Under the pieces are notes generated by a model that searched no databases, was not told the DNA's origin, and saw nothing but the letters and a program-made list of their open reading frames with translations. A stretch of DNA of 23,351 nt from an uncultured Oscillibacter sp. (GTDB taxonomy: Bacteria; Bacillota; Clostridia; Oscillospirales; Oscillospiraceae): the NCBI GenBank assembly GCA_910584075.1, contig CAJTZI010000034.1, forward strand, positions 1-23,351, in the 5' to 3' direction. Position numbers and translations under genes: made by a program. Position 1 is the stretch's first letter. Each line of letters starts with the position of its first letter. This document shows, in pieces, positions 14,287 to 22,126 of this stretch.

Positions 14287-14603
14287 ATGGGCGTCAAACA
14301 GCTCTTTGCGGTTTCGCCGCTGCTCATCTGTGGAATCACACAGGTCTCAGCGCCCCCCTCTCCCTGGACGGTCTGACTGTCCCCGCCTTTGATCTTGAGG
14401 CGGAGCACGACCTCTATACCGCCGCCGACGCGGAAAAGCGGGTGGAACAGGGGATCGATCCGGACTCCCTGGAGCTGGCCAGCACCTATCGCTGTGTCCT
14501 CCTCGCCCGCCCGGAGGTTGAGGAGTGCTATATCCTGAGCCTGGACGCCGGGAGCTTCTCGGAGGACGATCTGCTGGAATTTGCCGGGAGCTTTCGGTAT
14601 TGA
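14287..14603 (+). CDS. Small protein of unknown function, interrupted by an apparent -1 frameshift
   Basis: ATG at 14287 follows AGAAAGGAAC and opens with MGVKQLFAVSPLLICGITQV, but this frame stops after 29 codons. The neighbouring frame then continues without a break to TGA at 14601-14603 with typical GC-rich codon use (LSLDGLTVPAFDLEAEHDLY, later EVEECYILSLDAGSFSEDD). The two frames meet at a run of six C (14353-14358), so one extra C would explain it. Joined, the product would be about 105 aa. No domain was recognised. It may be a sequencing or assembly error, phase variation, or a young pseudogene. A terminator follows at 14660. Confidence 0.6.
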
Positions 14604-14659
14604 AAGCGGTTCCGCCGGTCATACCACGCCTCCTGTTGTCTGAAAAATTTTCCGGTGTG

Positions 14660-14683
14660 CCCAGGGGTGATCCCCTGGGTTTT
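14660..14683 (+). terminator. Rho-independent terminator of the small gene
   Basis: CCCAGGGG / CCCCTGGG with a TGAT loop (14660-14679) is followed by TTTT. It lies about 57 bases after the stop at 14603 and separates that gene from the ilvC promoter. Confidence 0.82.
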
Positions 14684-14769
14684 ACTGTCGCATTTCACCA
14701 TAAATCAGACCTGTTCTGCGGAAATATTCGTGGGTTCATCCAGAATCCGCGGCTTTGTAAATTTTTTTG

Positions 14770-14798
14770 TTGCGCTTTGCCCCTGCGGCAGGTATAAT
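14770..14798 (+). promoter_or_regulatory. Promoter of the ilvC leader
   Basis: A perfect TATAAT (14793-14798) has TTGCGC (14770-14775) 17 bases upstream; the -35 box is weak. It lies 33 bases before the leader ORF and about 330 bases before ilvC. Confidence 0.65.
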
Positions 14799-14831
14799 AG
14801 CAAAACAAGACAGGTACTGAAGGAGGCTTCC

Positions 14832-14975
14832 ATGGCTGGTACGTTCGCGCTCAACAGCATTCTGGTCATTCACATTATTCTGGCTCTGGTACTGATTACC
14901 GGAAATCAGAATAGTGCGCCTGGTCGTGCGCGGAGAGCGAATACGGGCCTCGGTTCCCACAGAGAATCATTCTAG
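14832..14975 (+). CDS. Putative branched-chain-amino-acid leader peptide upstream of ilvC (47 aa)
   Basis: ATG at 14832 has a very strong ribosome site (AAGGAGG, about 6 bases). Residues 7-22 contain 12 Ile, Leu or Val out of 16 (five Ile, five Leu, two Val), and the tail is Arg/Gly-rich. The layout resembles the IlvL and IvbL leaders of enteric bacteria. The last Ile codon of the run (14895-14897) lies inside a small hairpin (CTGATT/AATCAG, 14892-14909). The stop codon lies in the loop of a second hairpin (CGGTTCC/GGAACCG, 14951-14984), and a strong terminator follows at 15009. Ile is coded only by ATT, unlike the ATC-rich neighbours. Inference: a translating ribosome stalls when Ile, Leu or Val tRNAs are uncharged and so prevents termination. 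A real small membrane protein is the alternative. Confidence 0.65.
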   Translation: MAGTFALNSILVIHIILALVLITGNQNSAPGRARRANTGLGSHRESF

Positions 14976-15008
14976 TCGGAACCGCCGGAAACCGAAGTCG
15001 AACTTTTG

Positions 15009-15043
15009 AAAGTCCGTGACCCGGCCAGGGTCACGGACTTTTT
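15009..15043 (+). terminator. Strong terminator between the leader ORF and ilvC (putative attenuator)
   Basis: A perfect 14-bp stem, AAAGTCCGTGACCC / GGGTCACGGACTTT, with loop GGCCA, ends in a T run. It lies 33 bases after the leader stop and 86 bases before ilvC. The sequence just before it, GTCGAACTTTTG, can pair through ACTTT with the AAAGT of the left arm, which gives a possible competing structure. With no promoter seen between it and ilvC, ilvC expression should depend on readthrough. Confidence 0.88.
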
Positions 15044-15129
15044 CCATTCACCCGGTACTACCGCCGTCGGATGAGGGCGTAGCACGATAGATTTGACTGT
15101 AAACACCATTTTTAGGAGGAATACGGAAT

Positions 15130-16152
15130 ATGGCAAAGATGTACTATGAGAAGGACTGCGATGTCAGCAAGCTGGACGGCAAAAAGATCGGCATTATCGG
15201 CTACGGCTCCCAGGGCCACGCCCACGCCCTGAACCTGAAGGAGTCCGGCTGCGACGTGTGCGTGGGTCTGCGGCCCGGCAGTGCCAACCAGGCCAAGGCG
15301 GAGGCCGCCGGACTGAAGGTCATGAGTGTGCCCGAGACCGCCAGGTGGGCCGACATCATCATGATCCTCGTCAACGACGAGGCCCAGGCCGATCTGTACA
15401 GGCAGGACATTGCCCCCAATCTGGAGGCCGGCAATGCCCTGATGTTCGCCCACGGCTTCAACATCCACTTTAAGCAGATCGTCCCCCCCGCCGATGTGGA
15501 CGTGCTGATGATCGCCCCCAAGGGCCCCGGACACACCGTCCGCTCCACCTACGTCAACGGCAAGGGCGTGCCCTGCCTGCTGGCCGTGGAGCAGAACGCC
15601 ACCGGCAAGGCCGTGGACGTCGGCCTTGCCTACGCCGCCGGCATCGGCTGCGCCCGGGGCGGCGTGATGGAGACCACCTTCCAGGACGAGGCCGAGACCG
15701 ACCTCTTCGGCGAGCAGGCCATCCTCTGCGGCGGCGTGGTGGAGCTGATGAAGCTGGGCTTCGAGACCTTGGTGGAGGCCGGCTACGCCCCGGAGAACGC
15801 CTATTTCGAGTGCATCCACGAGATGAAGCTCATCATCGACCTGATCAACAAGGGCGGCGTGGCGATGATGAACTACTCCATCTCCGACACCGCCGAGTTC
15901 GGCGAGTATGTCTCCGGCAGCCGCATCCTGCCCTATGAGGAGACCAAGAAAAACATGAAGGCCGTGCTTACCGACATTCAGGACGGCACCTTTGCCGGCC
16001 GCTGGATCGCCGAGAACAAGAGCTTTGGCCGCACCTTCTTCAACGCCAAGCGGGCCCAGCTGGCCAGGCACCCCATGGAGACCGTGGGCGCGGAGCTGCG
16101 CCGCAATATGCTCTGGGGCAATGACACGGACCCCGACACCGCCTCCAACTGA
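15130..16152 (+). CDS. ilvC: Ketol-acid reductoisomerase (class I)
   Basis: This enzyme converts acetolactate or acetohydroxybutyrate to the dihydroxy acid, in valine, isoleucine and leucine synthesis. It has 340 aa, the size of the short class I enzyme. The Rossmann motif GYGSQGHAHALN starts at 24. The cofactor loop GLRPGS (46-51) with Arg48 and Ser51 suggests NADPH. AHGFNIHF with His108 follows, and the metal-binding Asp191 and Glu195 sit in ETDLFGEQAILCGG. AGGAGG lies 10 bases before the ATG. It is unusual in standing without ilvB/ilvN upstream; its control region is the leader described at 14770-15043. Confidence 0.97.
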   Translation: MAKMYYEKDCDVSKLDGKKIGIIGYGSQGHAHALNLKESGCDVCVGLRPGSANQAKAEAAGLKVMSVPETARWADIIMILVNDEAQADLYRQDIAPNLEAGNALMFAHGFNIHFKQIVPPADVDVLMIAPKGPGHTVRSTYVNGKGVPCLLAVEQNATGKAVDVGLAYAAGIGCARGGVMETTFQDEAETDLFGEQAILCGGVVELMKLGFETLVEAGYAPENAYFECIHEMKLIIDLINKGGVAMMNYSISDTAEFGEYVSGSRILPYEETKKNMKAVLTDIQDGTFAGRWIAENKSFGRTFFNAKRAQLARHPMETVGAELRRNMLWGNDTDPDTASN

Positions 16153-16161
16153 CGCAGCACG

Positions 16162-16201
16162 ACAGGGCCCCAGCGATGCTGGGACCCTGTCTCCTTCTTT
16201 T
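16162..16201 (+). terminator. Terminator after ilvC
   Basis: ACAGGGCCCCAGC and GCTGGGACCCTGT (16162-16190) form a 13-bp stem with one mismatch and a GAT loop, followed by CTCCTTCTTTTT. It separates ilvC from the restriction-modification genes. Confidence 0.78.
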
Positions 16202-16212
16202 CAACACACTGC

Positions 16213-16242
16213 TTGTACTTTTATAACTCCTTGTGCTATAAT
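16213..16242 (+). promoter_or_regulatory. Extended -10 promoter of the restriction-modification genes
   Basis: TGCTATAAT (16234-16242) is an extended -10 box. TTGTAC (16213-16218) lies 18 bases before TATAAT. It is the only evident promoter before ilvD other than readthrough from ilvC. Confidence 0.65.
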
Positions 16243-16331
16243 GAACTGCAAAATAGTCAATTAACTTGTGTGCTTGACCGATTCGCGGCACCTCGCACTT
16301 GTTTTGCCGTCAACAAAAGGGGGAATTTTCC

Positions 16332-16997
16332 ATGCAACAGCTTCTCAGCCTGCTGCCCGACGATATTCTGAGGCGTTATGAAATCTTCAACTATAACCAT
16401 GCCGCGGAAATTTTAACGCAGTCTTTTCCGGATGAACTGGAGGAAATTTTTGGCGCACTCAGAACGCTGACCATTACGAAAGAGGACATCGTGAGTCCAG
16501 GCGGCAACGAATCTCCCATTCCCCCTAAAATCTCCGCGGTGCTGGAGCCCCTCGGCTGGCGTGAAATCAAAATATCCGGTGATCTCATGGTTAAATTCTA
16601 TCCGCGAGCGGGAAAAAAGGGGCGGTTTTCAGACACGCCAAATCAGGAAAAGATTATTGAAAACTATATCGACGGCCATAACATAGATTTTGTAAAAGGG
16701 CGAATCGCTCTGGATGTAGAGTGGAACAGCAAAGATCAAACCTATGACCGGGACCTCTTTGCAATGCGGACCTATTATGAGTGCGATCTGATCAGTGCCG
16801 GCATCATCATCACCCGCAGCGAAAGCCTGAACGAGGTTTTCAAAATGTACGGCGTTATGCCGAAATATGGCGCAAGCACTACCTGGATGGGCAAGCTCCT
16901 TCCCCGCTTGGATTCCAGACGCCATGGCGGATGCCCGATCTTAGCCATTGGAATTACTCCGGCCTGTATTTCAGATTGGGGTGTTATATATGAGTAA
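16332..16997 (+). CDS. BglII-like type II restriction endonuclease (221 aa)
   Basis: The protein resembles the BglII endonuclease family. It has FNYNHAAEIL at 19-28 (BglII has a very similar YNHADEIL near its N-terminus), and an IDF...VEW catalytic region at 118-131, matching the BglII IDF...VEVQF site. Asp119 and Glu130 are the likely metal ligands, with Asn132 where BglII has Gln. The next part, YECDLISAGIIITRSESL, fits the helix after the active site. BglII and BstYI cut at sites containing GATC; whether this one does is inference. ATG at 16332 is preferred over 16299 because AGGGGG precedes it. The gene overlaps the methyltransferase by 8 bases and is visibly more AT-rich than the flanking ilv genes. 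Confidence 0.85.
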   Translation: MQQLLSLLPDDILRRYEIFNYNHAAEILTQSFPDELEEIFGALRTLTITKEDIVSPGGNESPIPPKISAVLEPLGWREIKISGDLMVKFYPRAGKKGRFSDTPNQEKIIENYIDGHNIDFVKGRIALDVEWNSKDQTYDRDLFAMRTYYECDLISAGIIITRSESLNEVFKMYGVMPKYGASTTWMGKLLPRLDSRRHGGCPILAIGITPACISDWGVIYE

Positions 16998-17646
16998 AAA
17001 GAGAGATTGCGAACAGACCATTCAGAACTTTTTATCTGTCTGTGATTCCCAGAAATACAGAACCATTTTAGCCGACCCTCCCTGGCAGTTTCAAAACCGG
17101 ACAGGAAAGGTGGCGCCGGAGCATAAACGGCTAAACCGCTATCCCACGATGGAACTGGAGGATATCAAGAAGATACCCGTTGAAGCCGTCACCGATGAAA
17201 AGGCGCATTTATACTTGTGGGTGCCCAATGCTCTTTTACCGGAGGGGCTGGCTGTCATGCAGGCCTGGGGATTTGAATATAAGGCAAATATTGTCTGGGA
17301 AAAAGTCCGCAAGGACGGCGGTCCTGACGGCCGGGGCGTGGGGTTTTACTTCCGAAATGTTACCGAACTTCTTTTGTTTGGAATTCGCGGAAAACCAAAC
17401 CGCACCCTTGCCCCAGCCAGAAGTCAAGTTAACTTAATCCGGTCCATGAAGCGGGAACACTCCAGAAAGCCCGATGAAATATATCCCATTATTGAGGCCT
17501 GCAGCCCGGGGCCGTATCTGGAGCTCTTCGCCCGCGGAACACGCGCCGGCTGGACGCTCTGGGGCGACCAGGCAAATTCTGATTATGCGCCGGATTGGCC
17601 GACTTATGCAAATCATACAAGCACGCCTCCTCCCAATTCACTCTGA
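16990..17646 (+). CDS. MT-A70 family DNA N6-adenine methyltransferase (218 aa)
   Basis: The catalytic motif DPPW lies at 29-32, followed by HLYLWVPNALLPEGLAVMQAWGFEYK and IVWEK, all typical of MT-A70 methyltransferases. GPYLELFARGTRAGWTLWGDQ near the C-terminus is the family's S-adenosylmethionine-side signature. It should methylate adenine N6 in the site cut by the partner endonuclease and so protect the host. Its ATG at 16990 lies inside the end of the endonuclease gene, so translation is coupled and endonuclease comes first. Classic BglII is paired with a different (N4-cytosine) methyltransferase, so this pairing is of interest. ilvD begins 26 bases downstream. Confidence 0.92.
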   Translation: MSKKRDCEQTIQNFLSVCDSQKYRTILADPPWQFQNRTGKVAPEHKRLNRYPTMELEDIKKIPVEAVTDEKAHLYLWVPNALLPEGLAVMQAWGFEYKANIVWEKVRKDGGPDGRGVGFYFRNVTELLLFGIRGKPNRTLAPARSQVNLIRSMKREHSRKPDEIYPIIEACSPGPYLELFARGTRAGWTLWGDQANSDYAPDWPTYANHTSTPPPNSL

Positions 17647-17672
17647 ATCAAAATTTTAAAGGAGATTCTCAA

Positions 17673-19337
17673 ATGATGCGTTCCGACGTCGTAAAATCCG
17701 GCATCCCCGCCGCCCCCAACCGCTCATTGCTCTATGCCCTGGGCTACACCAGGGAGGAGCTGGAGCGGCCCCTGATCGGCGTGGTGTGCTCCTATAATGA
17801 GATCGTCCCCGGCCACATGAACCTGGACAAGATCGCCGAGGCCGTCAAGGCCGGTGTCCGGGCCGCCGGAGGCACCCCGGTGGAGTTCCCCGCCATCGCC
17901 GTGTGCGACGGCATCGCCATGGGCCACGTGGGCATGAAATACTCCCTGGTAACCCGGGACCTCATCGCCGACTCCACTGAAGCCATGGCCATGGCCCACC
18001 AGTTCGACGGCCTGGTCATGATCCCCAACTGCGACAAAAATGTGCCCGGTCTCCTCATGGCCGCCGCCCGGGTGAATGTGCCCGCCATCTTCGTCTCCGG
18101 CGGCCCTATGCTGGCGGGACATTTGAACGACGGGCGCCGCACCTGCCTTTCCCATATGTTTGAGGCTGTCGGCGGCTACTACGCCGGCAAGCTGGACGAG
18201 GCCGGGGTGGAGGAGTACGAGAATAACGCATGTCCCACCTGCGGCTCCTGCTCCGGCATGTACACCGCCAATTCCATGAACTGCCTCACCGAGGCCATCG
18301 GCATGGCCCTAGGGGGCAACGGCACCATTCCCGCGGTGTACTCTGCCCGGCTGCGCCTTGCAAAGCACGCGGGCATGAAGATCATGGAGCTGGTGGAGAA
18401 GAACATCCGCCCCCGGGACATCATGACCGCCGCCGCCTTCCACAACGCCGAGACGGTGGACATGGCCCTGGGCTGCTCCACCAACACCATGCTGCACCTG
18501 CCCGCCATCGCCCACGAGTGCGGCATCGAGCTCTCCTTCGACATGGCCAACGAGATCAGTGAAAAGACCCCAAACCTCTGCCACCTGGCCCCTGCCGGGG
18601 ACACCTACATGGAGGATCTGGACCGCTCCGGCGGGGTGTACGCCGTCATGGCGGAGCTGTGCAAGGCAAATCTCCTGGACACCTCCTGCCTCACCTGCAC
18701 GGGAAAGACCGTGGCGGAGAACCTTGCGGGCGCGGTAAACCGGGACGAGACGCTGATCCGGCCCATTGAAAACCCCTACTCCAAAACCGGCGGCATCGCC
18801 GTCCTCAAGGGTAATCTGGCCCCGGACGGATGTGTGGTGAAGCAGTCCGCCGTGGCCGCCGAGATGATGGTCCATGAGGGTCCCGCCCGGGTCTTCAACA
18901 GCGAGGAGGAGGCCATCGAGGCCATCTACGCCGGGAAAATCAGGGCCGGCGACGTGGTGGTCATCCGCTACGAGGGTCCCAGGGGCGGCCCTGGTATGCG
19001 TGAGATGCTGAATCCCACCTCCGCCATCGCCGGCATGGGGCTGGACAGGGACGTGGCCCTGATCACCGACGGCCGGTTTTCCGGAGCCACCCGGGGCGCG
19101 TCCATCGGCCACGTGTCCCCGGAGGCCGCCTCCGGCGGACCCATCGGCCTGGTGGAGGAGGGCGATCTCATCGCCATCGACATTCCCGCCCACACCATCG
19201 CCCTGAAGGTCTCCGACGAGGAGCTGTCCCGGCGGAAGGCCGCCTGGGTCTGCCCGGAGCCCCGGATTAAGACCGGATATCTGGCCCGGTACGCCAGACT
19301 GGTATCCTCCGCCGACAGGGGAGCCGTGCTGGACTGA
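17673..19337 (+). CDS. ilvD: Dihydroxy-acid dehydratase
   Basis: This enzyme dehydrates the dihydroxy acids made by IlvC to 2-oxoisovalerate and 2-oxo-3-methylvalerate. It has 554 aa, the usual length. Iron-sulfur and active-site motifs are present: PNCDKNVPG (Cys120), CPTCGSCSGMYTANSMN (Cys193), GCSTNTMLHLPAIAHE and DGRFSGATRG. The first motif reads NEIVPGHMNL, without the third Cys seen in [2Fe-2S] enzymes, so it is more like the E. coli enzyme. The start at 17673 has AAAGGAGA 7 bases upstream; the frame runs further up into the methyltransferase gene. No separate promoter fits in the 26-base gap, so it is probably transcribed from the restriction-modification promoter. Confidence 0.97.
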   Translation: MMRSDVVKSGIPAAPNRSLLYALGYTREELERPLIGVVCSYNEIVPGHMNLDKIAEAVKAGVRAAGGTPVEFPAIAVCDGIAMGHVGMKYSLVTRDLIADSTEAMAMAHQFDGLVMIPNCDKNVPGLLMAAARVNVPAIFVSGGPMLAGHLNDGRRTCLSHMFEAVGGYYAGKLDEAGVEEYENNACPTCGSCSGMYTANSMNCLTEAIGMALGGNGTIPAVYSARLRLAKHAGMKIMELVEKNIRPRDIMTAAAFHNAETVDMALGCSTNTMLHLPAIAHECGIELSFDMANEISEKTPNLCHLAPAGDTYMEDLDRSGGVYAVMAELCKANLLDTSCLTCTGKTVAENLAGAVNRDETLIRPIENPYSKTGGIAVLKGNLAPDGCVVKQSAVAAEMMVHEGPARVFNSEEEAIEAIYAGKIRAGDVVVIRYEGPRGGPGMREMLNPTSAIAGMGLDRDVALITDGRFSGATRGASIGHVSPEAASGGPIGLVEEGDLIAIDIPAHTIALKVSDEELSRRKAAWVCPEPRIKTGYLARYARLVSSADRGAVLD

Positions 19338-19343
19338 TCCGGC

Positions 19344-19365
19344 GCCGCCGCTCCGGGGCGGCGGC
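19344..19365. other. GC-rich hairpin between ilvD and the ATPase gene
   Basis: GCCGCCGC / GCGGCGGC with a 6-base loop lies 7 bases after the ilvD stop. There is no T-tract, so it is more likely a transcript-stabilising or weak attenuating hairpin than a full terminator. Confidence 0.5.
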
Positions 19366-19393
19366 AATCCAAACATAGAAGGAAGTGGCGTAA

Positions 19394-20701
19394 ATGTATC
19401 GCGATGTGGCGCACCTTTTGATGTACAGCGATCTGGGAGAGGACAGCATCCTCCTCCGCCTCTCGGAGATCCTCCGGGACTGGGAACGGGGCGGCTTTGA
19501 CCGGGACCAGCTCATTCAGCGGATTTACAGGGAGATCAAGCGGCTCCTGGAGCTTGGCACTGCATGCGGGTTTGACGAGAACCTGTGGCACTGCTACCTC
19601 ACATGGCTGATGATGACCAACCGGAACGCCTTTACCCTCACCTGCGAACGCTCCGGCAGCCGGGATGGCAGTGTCAACGGCTTTGTCAAGGGCGACTTCG
19701 CCGTCTTCCGCCGCCTGTTCCGCTACGACTTCTCCCCCATTGAGAAGGACCTGGGGGTTGACTGCTTCACCGTCATCTCCCATTACAGCGCCCTGCCAAA
19801 GGGGGAGCGGATGTACAACCGGGATATCAGCTGGCAGGTACGGATTTTGAGCCGCGCCCTGGCCCAGGCCCGGGACGAGGAGGACGTCTTCTCCCTGATG
19901 ACCAGCTACTACCGGCAGTATGGTTTCGGCCTCTTCGCCATGAACAGGGCCTTCCGTGTCCAGGGGCACGGGAGAGAGCTGGAGTTTTTGCCCATCACCA
20001 ACGTGGACCGGGTGATGCTGGAGGACCTGCTGGGCTACGAGAAGCAGAAGGAGGAGCTCCGCCGGAACACCGAGGCCTTCCTGGCCGGCAGGCACGCCAA
20101 CAATGTGCTGCTCTACGGCGACGCCGGCACCGGCAAGTCCACCAGCGCCAAGGCCCTGGTCAACGAGTATTTCAGCCGGGGTCTGCGGATGATCGAGATC
20201 TACAAGCATCAATTTGAGGATCTCTCCGCCGTTCTGGCCCAGGTGAAGAACCGGAATTACCGCTTCATCATCTTCATCGACGACCTGTCCTTTGAGGAGA
20301 ACGAGGTGGAGTACAAGTTCCTCAAGGCTGTCATCGAGGGCGGCGTGGAGACCCGGCCGGACAACGTGCTCATCTACGCCACCTCCAACCGCCGCCATCT
20401 CATCCGGGAGACCTGGAACGACCGCACGGACATGGAGCACCACGGAGACATCCACCGCTCCGACACGGTGGAGGAAAAGCTGTCTCTCTCCGCCCGGTTC
20501 GGCGTCACCATCAACTACAACGCCCCCACCCCCAAGGAGTTCCAGGCCATTGTCCTGACCCTGGCGGCCCGGCAGGGAATCCGGATGGAGGAGAAGGAGC
20601 TGCTGGCGCTGGCCAATACCTGGGAGGTCCGCCACGGCGGGTTCTCGGGACGGGTGGCGCAGCAGTTTGTGAATTACATTGAGGGACTGGGAAAGAAGTG
20701 A
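19394..20701 (+). CDS. DUF815-family AAA+ ATP-binding protein (435 aa)
   Basis: The C-terminal half is an AAA+ ATPase of the DUF815 group. Walker A is GDAGTGKST at 242-250, and Walker B is FIIFIDDLSF at 291-300. YATSNRRHLIRETWNDR is the sensor region typical of this family. The N-terminal 200 residues are helical, without a recognised domain. DUF815 proteins are widespread, often stand alone, and have no agreed function. AAGGAAG precedes the ATG. It follows ilvD by 56 bases and may share its transcript, but nothing ties it to amino acid synthesis. Confidence 0.92.
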   Translation: MYRDVAHLLMYSDLGEDSILLRLSEILRDWERGGFDRDQLIQRIYREIKRLLELGTACGFDENLWHCYLTWLMMTNRNAFTLTCERSGSRDGSVNGFVKGDFAVFRRLFRYDFSPIEKDLGVDCFTVISHYSALPKGERMYNRDISWQVRILSRALAQARDEEDVFSLMTSYYRQYGFGLFAMNRAFRVQGHGRELEFLPITNVDRVMLEDLLGYEKQKEELRRNTEAFLAGRHANNVLLYGDAGTGKSTSAKALVNEYFSRGLRMIEIYKHQFEDLSAVLAQVKNRNYRFIIFIDDLSFEENEVEYKFLKAVIEGGVETRPDNVLIYATSNRRHLIRETWNDRTDMEHHGDIHRSDTVEEKLSLSARFGVTINYNAPTPKEFQAIVLTLAARQGIRMEEKELLALANTWEVRHGGFSGRVAQQFVNYIEGLGKK

Positions 20702-20707
20702 ATAGAG

Positions 20708-20740
20708 GGCCGCCTTCCGGCGCAAAACCGGAGGGCGGCC
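20708..20740 (+). terminator. Hairpin after the DUF815 gene
   Basis: GGCCGCCTTCCGG / CCGGAGGGCGGCC (13 bp with one G-U pair) around a CGCAAAA loop begins 7 bases after the stop. Only ATGTTTATG follows, so termination may be partial. Confidence 0.6.
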
Positions 20741-20783
20741 ATGTTTATGCGGCTTATTCTGCCCGCGCTTTGTGCGCCGCAGG

Positions 20784-20832
20784 CCCGCGGGGCAAAGCCC
20801 CCGCGCCCCCGCCGCCCTTTGAAAAGGGCGGC
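20784..20832. terminator. Tandem GC-rich hairpins between convergent genes
   Basis: Two stem-loops lie in a row: CGCGGGGC AAA GCCCCCGCG (about 20786-20805) and GCCGCCCTT TGAA AAGGGCGGC (20811-20832). On the minus strand they come straight after the stop of the PHP gene (20834). This GC-rich pair looks like a recurring intergenic terminator type. Confidence 0.55.
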
Positions 20833-20833
20833 C

Positions 20834-22096
20834 CTAAACTTTATCAATTCTTTGCCGCAATGCCTCCCGCTCCTCGGGAGATAACAGCGTGACGGTTCCA
20901 TACACCCCGTCAAAACCCGCCCGCAGCTCCACCTGCCCCTGCCGCAGGCGGCGGATGCCCTCCGCAGCCAGCGGCCCCGCTGCCTGGGCAATGTCCGCAA
21001 CGGGGACCTCCCGGAGGATGCGGAACTCCGGCCCCAGCGCTTGCAGCAGTGCTTCGTACGCCGCCGCCGTCTTCTTCCCCGCCGGGGAGAAGCCCATACA
21101 GGCGGCGATGACCTCCGGCAGGGGCACCAGGCTCTCAAAGGGCTTGGCCTCCGGGGGCCGGAACCCCGCGGGGCGCGCCGCCAGTTCTTCCAACCGGTGC
21201 TCCACGCCAACGGTCAGCTTCTTCCCGCATACTGGGCAGAGCCCGCCCCGAGCCGCCGTCTCCTCCGGCGTCAGGCACACGCCGCAGCTCCGGTGGCCGT
21301 CCAGGTGGTATTTTCCCTCCTCCGGAAAGAACTCGATGGTGCCGCCGAAGCCCTCCCCGGTGCGGATAGCCCGGGTCAGCGCCGGGTAAGTCCGCTCTGT
21401 CTCCAGGAGGTTGGCCTCCCGGCCCAGCCTCGCCGGGGAGTGGGCGTCGGAGTTGGAGACCAGCGTCAGTCCGTCCAGGGCGGGGACCCGCCAGTTCATG
21501 GGCGGGTCCGAGGACAGTCCTGTCTCCACGGCGCGGATGTGGGGCGCCAGGTCCCCGAAGCACTCCTCCACTGTGTGAAAGCCGGTGAAGGCCCCGAACA
21601 TGGAGAAGTGGGGTGTCCAGATATGGGCGGGGATCAGCTCCGCCTCCGGGCACGCCTCCAGAACCATCTCCAACAGACGGCGGCTGTCCAGGCCCAGGAT
21701 GGGCCTGCCGTCGGAGCAGATGTTCCCCACGGCCTCCAGGCGGGCGGAAAGGGCGTCCGCCGCCTCCAGGGAGGGCAGGAGGATCAGGCTGTGGACCCGG
21801 CGGGTTTTCCCGCTCCGCTTGTAGATGGAGCTGATCTCCCCGGTGACGGCAAACCGGGGCGTCTCCCCCGCCGCCGCCCCCGGCAGGCGGTACTCCTCTT
21901 TGAGGATATAGACGCCCTCCTCCGCCGGAACCAGCTGCTGCCGCAGCTCCGCCCGCCAGGCGGGATGGGTGAAGTCGCCGGTGCCCAGCAGGCCGATGCC
22001 CTTGCGGCGGGCCCACCAGTCCAGATGGGGGAGGTCACAGTCCCGGCTGGTGGCATAGGAGAAGCGGGAGTGGATGTGGAGGTCGGCGATGTACAT
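20834..22096 (-). CDS. PHP-domain protein of the endonuclease Q family (420 aa)
   Basis: The N-terminus is a PHP phosphoesterase domain: ADLHIHSRFS (His7, His9), GTGDFTHP (Asp41, His44) and later IPAHIWTPHFSMFG and SNSDAHSP. A four-Cys zinc site follows, CGVC at 271-274 and CPVCG at 287-291, and then a helical C-terminal part. This layout and length (about 420) match endonuclease Q, which nicks DNA 5' of deaminated bases (uracil, hypoxanthine) in archaea and some bacteria. Activity here is inferred from family. The frame is open to 22315, but ATG at 22096 is right: it starts at the PHP motif, has AAGGGG upstream, and has a promoter just before it. Confidence 0.88.
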   Translation of the reverse strand: MYIADLHIHSRFSYATSRDCDLPHLDWWARRKGIGLLGTGDFTHPAWRAELRQQLVPAEEGVYILKEEYRLPGAAAGETPRFAVTGEISSIYKRSGKTRRVHSLILLPSLEAADALSARLEAVGNICSDGRPILGLDSRRLLEMVLEACPEAELIPAHIWTPHFSMFGAFTGFHTVEECFGDLAPHIRAVETGLSSDPPMNWRVPALDGLTLVSNSDAHSPARLGREANLLETERTYPALTRAIRTGEGFGGTIEFFPEEGKYHLDGHRSCGVCLTPEETAARGGLCPVCGKKLTVGVEHRLEELAARPAGFRPPEAKPFESLVPLPEVIAACMGFSPAGKKTAAAYEALLQALGPEFRILREVPVADIAQAAGPLAAEGIRRLRQGQVELRAGFDGVYGTVTLLSPEEREALRQRIDKV

Positions 22097-22126
22097 GGCG
22101 GTGCCCCTTCTTTTGAGATCAACGCC

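Noticed and set aside
18968..20725. 585-codon minus-strand frame across ilvD and the DUF815 gene
   Set aside because: It spans two unrelated plus-strand genes and the gap between them; no motifs or start signal.
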